Assembly: GCA_004555245.1 (NCBI GenBank)
Contig: SFIS01000049.1
Location: forward strand, 1 to 44,059
Direction: 5' to 3'
Length of the DNA stretch: 44,059 nt
Source: Bacteroidales bacterium
Lineage (GTDB): Bacteria; Bacteroidota; Bacteroidia; Bacteroidales; Bacteroidaceae
Below the pieces are notes generated by a model. That model had not been told where the DNA came from and did no database searches. It worked only from the letters and a program-made list of their open reading frames with translations. A program made the position numbers and the translations under genes. Below, piece by piece: positions 1 to 8,380 of the stretch. The stretch's first letter is position 1. Each line of letters opens with the position of its first letter.

Positions 1-20
1 AGATGTTTATAATAATAACG

Positions 21-52
21 CAAAGATAGCAATATTATTGTGTACGGCCAAA
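21..52 (-). promoter_or_regulatory. Putative leftward promoter for a gene beyond the left edge
   Basis: Read on the minus strand, TATCTTTG (21-28) matches the Bacteroidetes -7 consensus TAnnTTTG. TTTG (49-52) sits exactly 20 bp upstream, as expected for the -33 box. It would drive a gene leaving the window on the left. It abuts the terminator hairpin behind dnaK, so that gene would be insulated from dnaK transcription. The match is by eye; no start site is known. Confidence 0.5.
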
Positions 53-90
53 AACAAGAAAAGCGTGTAACTCATTGAGCTACACGCTTT
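50..90 (-). terminator. Rho-independent terminator of dnaK
   Basis: A 10-bp perfect stem (60-69 with 81-90, AAAGCGTGTA/TACACGCTTT) has a further CTC/GAG pairing in its loop. On the minus strand it is followed by a T-rich run (TTCTTGTTTTT). It lies about 35 bp beyond the dnaK stop, in the right orientation. Confidence 0.75.
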
Positions 91-124
91 CCATTTGATG
101 ATATATTCTTATTCCTCTATGCGC

Positions 125-2047
125 TTATTTCACCTCCTCAAAGTCAGCGTCCTGGGCGTCGTTGGAGCCGTTGTTGTTGGGCTGAGCACCACCGTTGAAG
201 CCCTGTGCTCCACCGTTGAAGCCCTGCGGGCCTGCCTGTGGACCGCCCTGTGCTCCGGCCTGCGCCTGGTACATCTTCTGGGCGGCGTTGTTGAGCTCGG
301 CGATGGCGGCGTCGATGGCTGCGAGGTCCTGTGCCTTGTGTGCGTCCTTGAGCTTGTTGACAGCTGCCTCCACCTCTGACTTCACGTCTGCCGGGAGTTT
401 GTCGCCGGACTCCTTGAGCATGTTCTCTGTCTGGAAGATCATGGAGTCAGCCTGGTTGAGCTTGTCAATCTTCTCGCGCTCTTTCTTGTCGGCGTCGGCG
501 TTAGCCTCTGCCTCTGCCTTCATGCGCTCGATGTCCTCCTTTGAGAGGCCAGATGATGCTTCGATGCGTATTGACTGCTCCTTGCCGGTTGCCTTGTCTT
601 TTGCGGAAACGGAGAGTATGCCGTTGGCGTCGATGTCGAATGTCACCTCAATCTGTGGTACGCCGCGGCGTGCCGGTGCGATGCCTTCGAGGTTGAAGTT
701 GCCGATAGACTTGTTCTGTGAAGCCATGGGGCGCTCGCCCTGGAGTACGTGGATGGTGACGGCTGTCTGGTTGTCGGCTGCTGTTGAGAACACCTCTGAC
801 TTCTTGCAAGGGATGGTAGAGTTGGCGTCGATGAGTTTTGTCATCACTCCGCCCATGGTCTCGATGCCGAGAGTAAGCGGTGTGACGTCGAGGAGGACGA
901 TGTCCTGTCCGGCGTCTCCTGCGAGGATTGCGCCCTGAATAGCAGCGCCTACAGCAACGACCTCATCCGGGTTGACGCCCTTTGAAGGCTCTTTGCCGAA
1001 GTAGTTCTTCACGAGGGTCTGTACAGCCGGGATACGGCTTGAGCCACCTACGAGGATGACTTCGTCGATGTCAGAAGTCGAGATGCCTGCGTCGCGCACG
1101 GCGTTCTGGCATGGCACGAGACATGCCTGTATGAGGTTGTGTGCGAGCTGTTCGAACTGTGAGCGTGTGAGTGTCTTGACGAGGTGTTTGGGCACACCGC
1201 CCTCTGCTGAGATATAAGGCAGGTTTATCTCTGTAGATGTAGAGCTTGAGAGCTCAATCTTAGCTTTCTCTGCTGCTTCTTTGAGACGTTGCATAGCCAT
1301 CGGGTCTTTTGTGAGGTCGATGCCTTCGTCAGCCTTGAATCCGTTGGCGAGCCAGTCGATGATTACCTGGTCGAAGTCGTCGCCGCCGAGGTGTGTGTCA
1401 CCGTTTGTCGAGAGCACCTCGAAGACACCTCCTCCGAACTCGAGGATGGAGATATCGAATGTGCCGCCGCCGAGGTCGAAGACAGCAATCTTCATGTCCT
1501 TGTTGGCTTTGTCCACGCCGTATGCGAGTGCGGCTGCTGTCGGTTCGTTGACGATACGCTTCACGTCAAGTCCGGCAATCTGTCCGGCTTCTTTTGTAGC
1601 CTGACGCTGTGAATCGGAGAAGTATGCCGGCACGGTGATGACAGCTTCTGTCACTTCCTGTCCGAGGTAGTCTTCAGCCGTTTTCTTCATTTTCTGCAGC
1701 ACCATGGCCGAGATTTCCTGCGGAGTGTATTTCTTTCCGTCGATGTCAACTCTTGGCATACCGTTTTCGTTGACTACCGGATATGGCATACGTTCCACCT
1801 CTTTTGCGGTCTGTGCGTAAGTTTCGCCCATGAATCTCTTTATAGAGTAGATTGTCTTGCGCGGGTTGGTGATAGCCTGTCGTTTGGCGGGGTCTCCGAC
1901 TTTGCGTTCTCCGTTGTCGGTGAATCCGATGACAGAAGGTGTTGTGCGTTTTCCTTCTGAGTTTGCGATTACGACGGGTTCGTTTCCTTCAAACACTGCC
2001 ACGCATGAGTTTGTTGTTCCGAGGTCAATACCGATGATCTTTCCCAT
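125..2047 (-). CDS. dnaK: Molecular chaperone DnaK (Hsp70)
   Basis: Full-length 640-residue Hsp70, the ATP-dependent cytoplasmic chaperone that works with DnaJ and GrpE. The start MGKIIGIDLGTTNS carries the phosphate-1 motif of the actin-like ATPase domain, and the phosphate-2 type motif FDLGGGTFD follows near residue 190. The substrate-binding beta domain and helical lid follow. The C-terminus is Gly/Gln/Asn-rich and ends in the acidic DFEEVK tail typical of bacterial DnaK (EEVD-like). The ATG at 2047 is the only sensible start because it begins the conserved N-terminus. No dnaJ or grpE lies next to it, so it is transcribed alone and ends at the hairpin at 60-90. I see no CIRCE-type operator upstream. 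Identification is certain; regulation is unknown. Confidence 0.99.
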   Translation of the reverse strand: MGKIIGIDLGTTNSCVAVFEGNEPVVIANSEGKRTTPSVIGFTDNGERKVGDPAKRQAITNPRKTIYSIKRFMGETYAQTAKEVERMPYPVVNENGMPRVDIDGKKYTPQEISAMVLQKMKKTAEDYLGQEVTEAVITVPAYFSDSQRQATKEAGQIAGLDVKRIVNEPTAAALAYGVDKANKDMKIAVFDLGGGTFDISILEFGGGVFEVLSTNGDTHLGGDDFDQVIIDWLANGFKADEGIDLTKDPMAMQRLKEAAEKAKIELSSSTSTEINLPYISAEGGVPKHLVKTLTRSQFEQLAHNLIQACLVPCQNAVRDAGISTSDIDEVILVGGSSRIPAVQTLVKNYFGKEPSKGVNPDEVVAVGAAIQGAILAGDAGQDIVLLDVTPLTLGIETMGGVMTKLIDANSTIPCKKSEVFSTAADNQTAVTIHVLQGERPMASQNKSIGNFNLEGIAPARRGVPQIEVTFDIDANGILSVSAKDKATGKEQSIRIEASSGLSKEDIERMKAEAEANADADKKEREKIDKLNQADSMIFQTENMLKESGDKLPADVKSEVEAAVNKLKDAHKAQDLAAIDAAIAELNNAAQKMYQAQAGAQGGPQAGPQGFNGGAQGFNGGAQPNNNGSNDAQDADFEEVK

Positions 2048-2370
2048 AGTTTTGTTTCCTTTCTTATTTTATTATTATTGTTGTTTCTTTGTTTTGTGCG
2101 CCGTTTTGGTTGTCGTATAGTTTTTTGGCGGCGCCTGTCGCTTATTGTAGGGACAACGATTATGCCAATGCTTTTTTGTATGACAGTATGTCTGCCATTA
2201 TGTCAGACTGTGTGTCATGTCATTGGCGTTGTCATGATGGTGTCATGCGGTGTGTGTGATGATACTTTTTTATCCTGTCTGCGGGCCATGAAAATCTGTT
2301 GTTTTCTGCCGGAAAATGTGTTTTCTGACCTTGTTTTGTGGTTTTCGGGGTGTTGTTTTGAGTATTTTGT

Positions 2371-2467
2371 GGTGTAAAATAGTCAAAGTGAGGGTGCAAG
2401 ATAGTCAGTCTTGCGCCCTCACTTTGTCTTTCTTGCGTTGCAAGATTGACTGTCTTGCGTGGCAAAA
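2371..2467. repeat. Converging array of a 22-bp repeat with a long hairpin
   Basis: Three rightward units begin at 2402, 2424 and 2446, each with TTGACTATCTTGC-like heads spaced exactly 22 bp. Inverted units occupy 2386-2407 and, partly, 2371-2385. The head-to-head junction forms a 17-bp stem (2385-2401 with 2409-2425, one G-T pairing) around a 7-base loop. The same unit forms a five-copy array at 28759-28868. Confidence 0.75.
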
Positions 2468-2645
2468 TGCTATGTTTTCCGACTTTCCGGGCGATTTTTC
2501 GGGCTGGCAGACGATGGTTTTTACATCAAACAACGACATATATAGTTGATTTACAGTACATTACATAAAAATATTAGTAAAACTTGAATTTCCGCCGAAA
2601 AATCGTGTCTGTCCTGCTGTCGTGATGAATTTCCGTGGAAAGGGT

Positions 2646-2703
2646 ATGTCAAGAAAGTATCATCCGGCATGGAAACCGCCTGCACATGATACTATTTTGA
2701 CAT
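2646..2703. repeat. Inverted pair of an 18-bp interspersed repeat
   Basis: ATGTCAAGAAAGTATCAT at 2646-2663 and its near-complement ATGATACTATTTTGACAT at 2686-2703 differ at two positions and are 22 bases apart. Two more exact copies of ATGATACTTTCTTGACAT lie at 28550 and 28987. Confidence 0.75.
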
Positions 2704-2783
2704 GGCGGGGAGTGTCTGTCAGCAAACAAGTGTACGTTGTTTTTACGACATCAAAAGACAATCGACTTGTCAGGAACGAAAGA

Positions 2784-2830
2784 GGCAGGTTCCGTCCACA
2801 CGTCGCATGACGTATGTTCCGGAACCTGCC
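2784..2830 (-). terminator. Hairpin terminator of the NigD-like gene
   Basis: An 11-bp perfect stem, GGCAGGTTCCG (2784-2794) with CGGAACCTGCC (2820-2830), lies 35 bp beyond the stop of the minus-strand gene. On the minus strand it is followed by CTCTTTCGTTCC, a weak T tract. Confidence 0.55.
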
Positions 2831-2864
2831 TTGCATAGATGAATATGAGATGATTGGTTTGTCT

Positions 2865-3602
2865 TTAGCGTGCCATTTTCGTCACCTGGCGGTCAGCTCC
2901 GTCTGTCCTGACGGTGACAGTGATAGAGTCGTTGCCCGGCACGGCAGAGATGAGGTTTTTGATAGGATATGCCGTGATGAAGCTGCCTATGCTTTTCTTC
3001 GCGTCTTTGCTTGTGTGGCGGTTGTAGAGCATGGTGAGTGTGATTGCGTTCTCCTTTATGTCCTCCTCTTTATATATGACGTTCATGGTAGGATAAACAT
3101 ATCCTCCGTCGATGATGGAGTATGGAGCCTCTACGACGATGTTGAGATACCCGTGGTCAATCCAGAAGTCCTCGTATCTGTTGATGGCGAAGATGCTGTC
3201 GGCGGCGAGCAAGTTTTTGCTTTCAGCCGTTTCGTGTGCCATGATGTTGAGTGTTGTGACATAGCTGCCGCTGATGAGTTCGGCATTCTCGATGGTGATG
3301 TCGCGCAGTTTCTCTGTTCCCTCGATGTAGTTGTATTTCACGTCTTCGTCACGGAATGAGACGTTGAAGAAGCCTCTTTTGTTTGTGCCGAAGCCCTTGC
3401 CTCCGGTGAGTTCGCTGACGCTTGACGGCGTGAGCTTGATGATGTATCCCTGGCGGTGGTAGAGGGTGTAGTTGGGATAGGTGCCTTCGATTGTCACATG
3501 TCCGGCGAGATAATTGCGGCTGTCGCCGTCGCTCATGCACGATGTCAGTCCGAGAGAGGCGATGAGGACTGCGATGACTGAGAGTGTCTTTAATGTTTTC
3601 AT
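2865..3602 (-). CDS. NigD-like lipoprotein
   Basis: A 245-residue protein with a type II signal peptide: basic start MKTLKTL, hydrophobic stretch and lipobox LTSC with Cys22, so a lipid-anchored envelope protein. After the Cys comes a short acidic linker. The layout then fits the NigD-like family of Bacteroidetes: a small beta domain with one conserved block (around GFFNVSF), then a FWIDHGYLNIVV block matching the family's 'W-I-x-x-x-Y-L-N' element, then an ITLTMLYNRH strand matching its 'LTLRHN' strand. The family was named from a Bacteroides bacteriocin-locus gene, but most members are of unknown function and I see no bacteriocin genes here. It stands alone, divergent from the efflux operon and ended by a hairpin. 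Family assignment is from motif memory, so moderate confidence. Confidence 0.65.
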   Translation of the reverse strand: MKTLKTLSVIAVLIASLGLTSCMSDGDSRNYLAGHVTIEGTYPNYTLYHRQGYIIKLTPSSVSELTGGKGFGTNKRGFFNVSFRDEDVKYNYIEGTEKLRDITIENAELISGSYVTTLNIMAHETAESKNLLAADSIFAINRYEDFWIDHGYLNIVVEAPYSIIDGGYVYPTMNVIYKEEDIKENAITLTMLYNRHTSKDAKKSIGSFITAYPIKNLISAVPGNDSITVTVRTDGADRQVTKMAR

Positions 3603-3757
3603 TTCTTTTGTTTGTTAGATATATGATTAATGTATGTTTCGGTGACGTTATACATATATATAATATTGCCGGCGCAGAAATATTGCATGGTGTTGTAAAA
3701 AAAATTTACATAAACTCTGAAAAATGCCTGCCGTCAGCGTGATTATGGTGTTTTGTC

Positions 3758-3788
3758 TTGTACGGACGGTTGTTTTTTTGTAATTTTG
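3758..3788 (+). promoter_or_regulatory. Putative promoter of the ABC efflux operon
   Basis: TAATTTTG (3781-3788) fits the -7 consensus TAnnTTTG, with TTG (3758-3760) 20 bp upstream. The transcript would begin near 3795, about 40 bases before the ATG at 3834. This argues against longer in-frame starts upstream of the promoter. Confidence 0.6.
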
Positions 3789-3833
3789 CATCCGTCAAAA
3801 CGGTCACGAATACATCAACACAAGATTTTCACA

Positions 3834-4544
3834 ATGCCAATCATACATCTGAAAGACATCAACAAGACCTACCACGGCGCGCAGCCTCTGCATGTGCTGA
3901 AGGGCATCAGCCTCGACATCGAGGAGGGTGAGTTTGTCTCCGTCATGGGTTCGTCGGGTTCCGGTAAGTCCACTTTGCTGAACATTCTGGGCATTCTGGA
4001 CAACTACGACAGCGGCGAATATGTGCTGAACGGCACTCCGATATGGAACCTGAGCGAGACGCGCGCCGCCGAATACCGCAACCGCATGATCGGTTTCATC
4101 TTCCAGTCGTTCAACCTCATACCCTTCAAGACGGCGGCGGAGAATGTAGAGCTGCCGCTCTTCTATCAGGGTGTGGGCAGGCGCAAGCGCCATCAGATGG
4201 CGATGGAATATCTGGAGCGCCTCGGCTTGTCGCAGTGGGCGGAGCACTATCCCAACGAGATGTCGGGCGGACAGAAGCAGCGTGTCGCCATAGCGCGGGC
4301 TCTCATCACGCGGCCGCAGATCATCCTTGCCGACGAGCCTACCGGGGCTTTGGATTCGAAGACGAGCGTAGAGGTGATAAGCCTGCTGAAACAGCTGAAC
4401 GAGGAAGATGGGATGACGATTGTCGTTGTAACCCACGAGGGCGGCGTGGCGAACGAGACGAACAAAATCATACACATCAAGGACGGGCTGATAGGCGAGA
4501 TAGAGGACAACCGCGACCACCACGCCAACCGCGGCTTCAAATGA
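3834..4544 (+). CDS. ABC transporter ATP-binding protein, MacB/LolD type
   Basis: A 236-residue nucleotide-binding subunit of the MacB/LolD/FtsE class. Walker A is GSSGSGKS, the Q-loop lies in FIFQSFNLIPF, the signature is MSGGQKQRVAIARAL, and Walker B is ILADEPTGALDS, followed by the switch His in VVVTHE. The start at 3834 (MPIIHLKDINKTY) gives the normal family length and lies downstream of the predicted promoter; the frame stays open upstream to 3753, but that would include the promoter. It heads an operon with two permeases, an adaptor and an outer membrane channel, so it should power a tripartite type of export across the envelope. The substrate cannot be read from the sequence; macrolide, peptide or lipid export are all known for this class. 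Confidence 0.93.
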   Translation: MPIIHLKDINKTYHGAQPLHVLKGISLDIEEGEFVSVMGSSGSGKSTLLNILGILDNYDSGEYVLNGTPIWNLSETRAAEYRNRMIGFIFQSFNLIPFKTAAENVELPLFYQGVGRRKRHQMAMEYLERLGLSQWAEHYPNEMSGGQKQRVAIARALITRPQIILADEPTGALDSKTSVEVISLLKQLNEEDGMTIVVVTHEGGVANETNKIIHIKDGLIGEIEDNRDHHANRGFK

Positions 4545-4611
4545 CGCATACGCAAACCCGCCGCACGGGATGCCAGAAAGCGGGCGAAGAAAAGAAAAAA
4601 GACTTTCACAC

Positions 4612-5871
4612 ATGACAGAACTGCTGAAAGAAATATGGAGCACATCGAAGCGCAACAAGCTGCGCACCACACTCACCGGCTTTGCCGTGGCGTGGGGCAT
4701 CTTCATGATCATTTTCCTGCTCGGAGCCGGTAACGGACTGATCAACGCGCAGATGCAGCAGAGAGACGAGCGTCTCTCAAACTCGATTGTCATCTTCGGA
4801 GGCTACACGAGCAAGGCCCACAACGGGCTGAAGGAGGGACGGCCTGTCAGGCTGGACGAGCGCGACGTAGAAATCACGCGCACGACATTCGGCGGGCACA
4901 CCTATAATGTCAACTCGGTGTTGCGGCAGGAGGGTATAAACATCTCGCTGGGCGACAGCTACATCTCGGCACAGTCGCTGCTGGGCGTCTATCCGGCAGA
5001 CATCCTCATCAACAAGCGCAAGATGCGCGAGGGGCGCTTCATCAACGACATCGACCTGCAGAGGCAGCGCAAGGTGGTGGTGCTGAGAGAATATCAGGCG
5101 CGGGAACTGTCTGACGACATCACCCGGCTTGTGGGCAAGGACGTGAAGGTGGGCAACCTCATGTTCAAGGTGGTGGGCATCATGCAGGACAGCCAGAACG
5201 AGCAGAACAGCCAGGCGTACACCGCCTATACGACGCTGAAGACCATCTACGGCCGCGGCGACGAGGCGGGCAACATACAGTTTGCCATCACCGGGCTGCC
5301 CACCGTGCCGGACAACAAACGGTTTGAGACGGAATACCGCGCAGCCATCAACACCCGCCACAGCGCCGCCCCCGACGACGAGAACGCGATATGGATATGG
5401 AACCGCTACACCGACAACATACAGATGGCGCAGGGCATCAGCATCATACGCACCGCTCTGTGGGTCATCGGCCTTTTCACGCTGCTGAGCGGCGTGGTGG
5501 GCGTGAGCAACATCATGCTCATCACGGTGAAGGAGCGCACGCGGGAATTCGGCGTGAGGAAGGCGATAGGCGCCAAGCCGTGGCAGATTCTGAAGCTCAT
5601 CATCACCGAGAGTGTCATCACGACCGCCATATTCGGATACGCCGGCATGCTCTGCGGCATAGCCGCCAACGAATACATGGACGCCACGATAGGCCACGAC
5701 GTCATCGACACGGGACTGTTCCAGGCCACGATGTTCGTCAATCCGACAGTGGGCCTCGACGTCTGCATACAGGTGACAATGGTAATCATCGCCGCAGGCA
5801 CGGTGGCCGGACTGGTGCCGGCGCTGAAGGCGGCACGCGTGCGGCCCATCGAGGCGCTGCGCGCCGAATGA
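4612..5871 (+). CDS. ABC transporter permease, MacB/FtsX type (first)
   Basis: A 419-residue MacB-like permease: one N-terminal membrane helix (about residues 19-42), a large periplasmic MacB_PCD domain (about 45-270), and three C-terminal helices forming the FtsX domain. Between the second and third helices is the conserved cytoplasmic segment VKERTREFGVRKAIGAKP. The end ARVRPIEALRAE is the classic FtsX finish. The start at 4612 (MTELLKEIW) is chosen over an in-frame ATG 42 bases upstream because the N-terminal helix then follows the usual short basic segment. E. coli MacB carries ATPase and permease in one chain; here they are separate and two different permeases follow, suggesting a heterodimeric transporter. 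Confidence 0.92.
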   Translation: MTELLKEIWSTSKRNKLRTTLTGFAVAWGIFMIIFLLGAGNGLINAQMQQRDERLSNSIVIFGGYTSKAHNGLKEGRPVRLDERDVEITRTTFGGHTYNVNSVLRQEGINISLGDSYISAQSLLGVYPADILINKRKMREGRFINDIDLQRQRKVVVLREYQARELSDDITRLVGKDVKVGNLMFKVVGIMQDSQNEQNSQAYTAYTTLKTIYGRGDEAGNIQFAITGLPTVPDNKRFETEYRAAINTRHSAAPDDENAIWIWNRYTDNIQMAQGISIIRTALWVIGLFTLLSGVVGVSNIMLITVKERTREFGVRKAIGAKPWQILKLIITESVITTAIFGYAGMLCGIAANEYMDATIGHDVIDTGLFQATMFVNPTVGLDVCIQVTMVIIAAGTVAGLVPALKAARVRPIEALRAE

Positions 5872-5926
5872 TTCCCGGACAGGCGGCACATACCATTCTG
5901 AAACAAGACAAAACGGAACAGCAAAG

Positions 5927-7174
5927 ATGCGTATAGACATAGACACATACCACGAGATTGTCAGCACCCTCACGCGGAACAAGAGCCGCAGCTTCCTGAC
6001 AGGCTTCGGCGTCTTCTGGGGCGTCTTCATGCTCATCTTCCTCATAGGCGGAGGGCAGGGGCTGAAGGAGATGCTGCAGCAGAACTTCGCCGGATTCGCC
6101 ACGAACACCGCTATGGTGTGGACCCAGTCAACGACAAAGCCATACAAGGGATTCAGAAAAGGACGCTCGTTCATGATGGTGGAGAAAGACATGGAGCGTA
6201 TGAGGCTCAGCGTGCCGGAACTCGACATCATCACACCCATGATGTTCGGAGGCGTGAAGACGGCGGTGAACGGCGAACACTCTTTCTCGGCACACGTCTC
6301 GGGCGTGAACCACGACTATGCCGAGGTGTATTCGCCCATCATCTTCTACGGCAGATTTCTCAACGAGATGGACGTGCGCGAAGCGAGGAAAGTGTGCGTC
6401 ATCGGAAAACAGGTATATAAGAAACTCTTCCCGAACGGCGGCAACCCGTGCGGACAGCGTATCAGAGTGGATTCCACATACTATCAAGTGGTGGGTGTGG
6501 ACTACAAAGGCGGCAACGGCATCAACATCAACGGGCGCGCCGACGAACAGCTGACAATACCCTACACCGTCTTCCGGAAGGCATACAACAGCGGCGACCA
6601 GATACACAGCATGGCCGTGACAGGACGGAAGGGAGTGGTGATGAGTTCGCTCGCCGGACGCATGAGGACTGTCATAGCACGCGCACACAACATCGACCCC
6701 ACCGACGAGAAAGCCGTCACCATCTTCAACACCGAAGTGCTCTTCGCCATGCTTGAGAACCTCTTCGACGGAGTGAACTTCCTGATATGGCTCGTAGGCA
6801 TCGGCACTCTGCTGGCAGGCGCCATTGGCGTCTCGAACATCATGATGGTGACCGTAAAAGAGCGCACCACGGAAATCGGCATACGACGCGCCATAGGGGC
6901 GACACCGGCAATGATACTCTCGCAAATCATCTCTGAGAGCATACTGCTGACAGCAGTGGCAGGCATGAGCGGCATACTCTTCGGAGTGGCACTGCTGCAG
7001 ATGATCGAGATGGCAAACACATCTGACGGCATCGTCGGGGCACACTTCCAGATAGGTTTCGGCACCGCCGTCGCCGCCGCCATGCTGCTCAGCCTGCTCG
7101 GAGCACTCGCCGGAACGGCACCAGCATGGAGGGCGATGAGCATAAAACCCGTAGATGCGATGAGAGACGAATAG
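5927..7174 (+). CDS. ABC transporter permease, MacB/FtsX type (second)
   Basis: A 415-residue paralogue of the preceding permease, 55 bases downstream. It has the same architecture: N-terminal helix in SFLTGFGVFWGVFMLIF, a periplasmic MacB_PCD domain, and a C-terminal FtsX domain with VKERTTEIGIRRAIGATP and the ending AMSIKPVDAMRDE. The clear divergence from its neighbour argues for a functional heterodimer rather than a recent duplication. Its start at 5927 (MRIDIDTYHEIVSTLTRNK) matches the neighbour's layout. It probably pairs with the ATPase at 3834 and the adaptor at 7247. Confidence 0.92.
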   Translation: MRIDIDTYHEIVSTLTRNKSRSFLTGFGVFWGVFMLIFLIGGGQGLKEMLQQNFAGFATNTAMVWTQSTTKPYKGFRKGRSFMMVEKDMERMRLSVPELDIITPMMFGGVKTAVNGEHSFSAHVSGVNHDYAEVYSPIIFYGRFLNEMDVREARKVCVIGKQVYKKLFPNGGNPCGQRIRVDSTYYQVVGVDYKGGNGININGRADEQLTIPYTVFRKAYNSGDQIHSMAVTGRKGVVMSSLAGRMRTVIARAHNIDPTDEKAVTIFNTEVLFAMLENLFDGVNFLIWLVGIGTLLAGAIGVSNIMMVTVKERTTEIGIRRAIGATPAMILSQIISESILLTAVAGMSGILFGVALLQMIEMANTSDGIVGAHFQIGFGTAVAAAMLLSLLGALAGTAPAWRAMSIKPVDAMRDE

Positions 7175-7246
7175 CGGCGCAAAGACATACGCCACAACGG
7201 CAGGGAAAATACAGCCGAAGAAGAAAAAACAAACATACTACAAGAT

Positions 7247-8365
7247 ATGAAAAAGTACAGCAAACTTATCGGCGCAGCACTCATAGCTGTCGTCTTTGTC
7301 GGGACTTTCGTGTTTCTATACCAGAAATCACAGCCGAAACCCGTAGAGTACATCGAGTTCACACCGGAGATGAAAGACATACTGAAAACCACCATCATCA
7401 CCGGAAAGATAGAGCCTCGAGACGAGGTGACCGTCAAACCGCAGATAAGCGGCATCATAACCGTGCTGTACAAAGAAGCCGGAGACATGGTGAACGAAGG
7501 CGAAGTGATAGCGAAAGTGAAAGTCATACCCGACATGGGACAACTGTCGGCGGCAGAAGCGCGCCTGCGACTCGCAGACATCAACGCGCAGCAGGCACAG
7601 GTGGACTTTACACGCGAAGAGAACCTGTACCGCCAGAACCTTGTCAGCGCAGAAGACTTTGACAAGGCAAGACAGGCACTGAAACAGGCGAAGGAAGAGG
7701 TGACGGCGGCACAGGACGCCCTCGAAGTCGTGCGCAACGGCGTGTCAAGAAGCAACGCCGACCAAAGCTCGACACTCATCAGATCCACTATATCCGGAAT
7801 AATTCTCGACATTCCGGTAAAGGTAGGAAACACCGTCGTGCTCAGCAACACCTTCAACGACGGCACAACGATAGCCACCGTGGCTGACATGAACGACCTC
7901 ATCTTCCGCGGAAACATCGACGAGACGGAAGTGGGAAGCCTCGTAGAAGGCATGCCCATGAAAATAACCATCGGCGCACTGCAGGACCTGAAGTTCGAAG
8001 CCAGCCTCGAATACGTCTCGCCGAAAGCCGTAGAGAACAACGGAGCAAACCAGTTTGAAGTGAAAGCCGCCGTGAAAGTGGCGAAAGGAGGCACAATACG
8101 CTCCGGATACAGCGCAAACGCCGAAATCGTCCTCGACAAGGCAACACAGGTGCTTGCCATACCGGAGAGCGCAATAGAGTTCAGCGGAGACTCCACTTTC
8201 GTATATGTCGTCAGAAACAACGGAAAGGAGAAAAGCTACGAACGCCGAAGCGTGACAACCGGACTGAGCGACGGCATCAACATAGAGATAAAGAAGGGGC
8301 TGACGGCAAAAGAAACCGTGCGCGGACCGCAGAAGATTGACGACAAAGCCGGAAAGAACGAATAA
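7247..8365 (+). CDS. Efflux membrane-fusion (periplasmic adaptor) protein, MacA/HlyD type
   Basis: A 372-residue adaptor. An N-terminal membrane anchor (about residues 7-25, LIGAALIAVVFVGTFVFLY) is followed by a barrel-sandwich (lipoyl) half with PQISGIITVLYKEAGDMV, an alpha-helical hairpin rich in Ala/Gln/Glu (about 100-160), the returning lipoyl half (STISGIILDIPVKVGNTV), then beta-barrel and membrane-proximal domains. This is the standard order for adaptors that link inner membrane pumps to TolC. It begins 72 bases after the second permease and ends 15 bases before the TolC gene, so co-transcription is very likely. The closest well-known role is that of MacA. Confidence 0.93.
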   Translation: MKKYSKLIGAALIAVVFVGTFVFLYQKSQPKPVEYIEFTPEMKDILKTTIITGKIEPRDEVTVKPQISGIITVLYKEAGDMVNEGEVIAKVKVIPDMGQLSAAEARLRLADINAQQAQVDFTREENLYRQNLVSAEDFDKARQALKQAKEEVTAAQDALEVVRNGVSRSNADQSSTLIRSTISGIILDIPVKVGNTVVLSNTFNDGTTIATVADMNDLIFRGNIDETEVGSLVEGMPMKITIGALQDLKFEASLEYVSPKAVENNGANQFEVKAAVKVAKGGTIRSGYSANAEIVLDKATQVLAIPESAIEFSGDSTFVYVVRNNGKEKSYERRSVTTGLSDGINIEIKKGLTAKETVRGPQKIDDKAGKNE

Positions 8366-8380
8366 CACTCTACACCAACA

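Larger units (their letters stand above)
2048..2864. other. Repeat-rich non-coding gap between dnaK and the NigD-like gene
   Basis: This stretch of about 800 bp has no convincing gene. It holds the upstream region of dnaK, a converging array of a 22-bp repeat (about 2371-2467), an inverted pair of an 18-bp repeat (2646-2703) and a hairpin serving as terminator of the NigD-like gene (2784-2830). Short open frames of 62-99 codons cross it but follow the repeats, whose period is not a multiple of three, and they resemble no family. Confidence 0.7.

Noticed and set aside
2232..2465. Minus-strand ORF of 77 codons upstream of dnaK
   Set aside because: Begins with TTG inside the 22-bp repeat array and has low-complexity composition without homology that I recognise.
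2622..2810. Small ORF of 62 codons (begins MMNFRGKGMSRKYH)
   Set aside because: It reads through the 18-bp repeat, and the same MSRKYH peptide arises at the minus-strand copy at 29004; it has no family and ends in a terminator arm.
3753..3833. Longer start for the ABC ATPase gene
   Set aside because: It would place the first 27 codons across the predicted promoter and ahead of the conserved family N-terminus.
4777..6240. 487-codon open frame on the minus strand over the first permease
   Set aside because: Antisense shadow; His/Asp/Val/Arg-rich translation without motifs, while the sense strand encodes a clear FtsX-type permease.
6562..8220. 552-codon open frame on the minus strand over the second permease and adaptor genes
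   Set aside because: It is the antisense shadow of two well-supported plus-strand genes with strong domain matches; its translation is Ser/Ala/Pro-rich with no family resemblance. The codon use of this genome leaves long antisense frames open.
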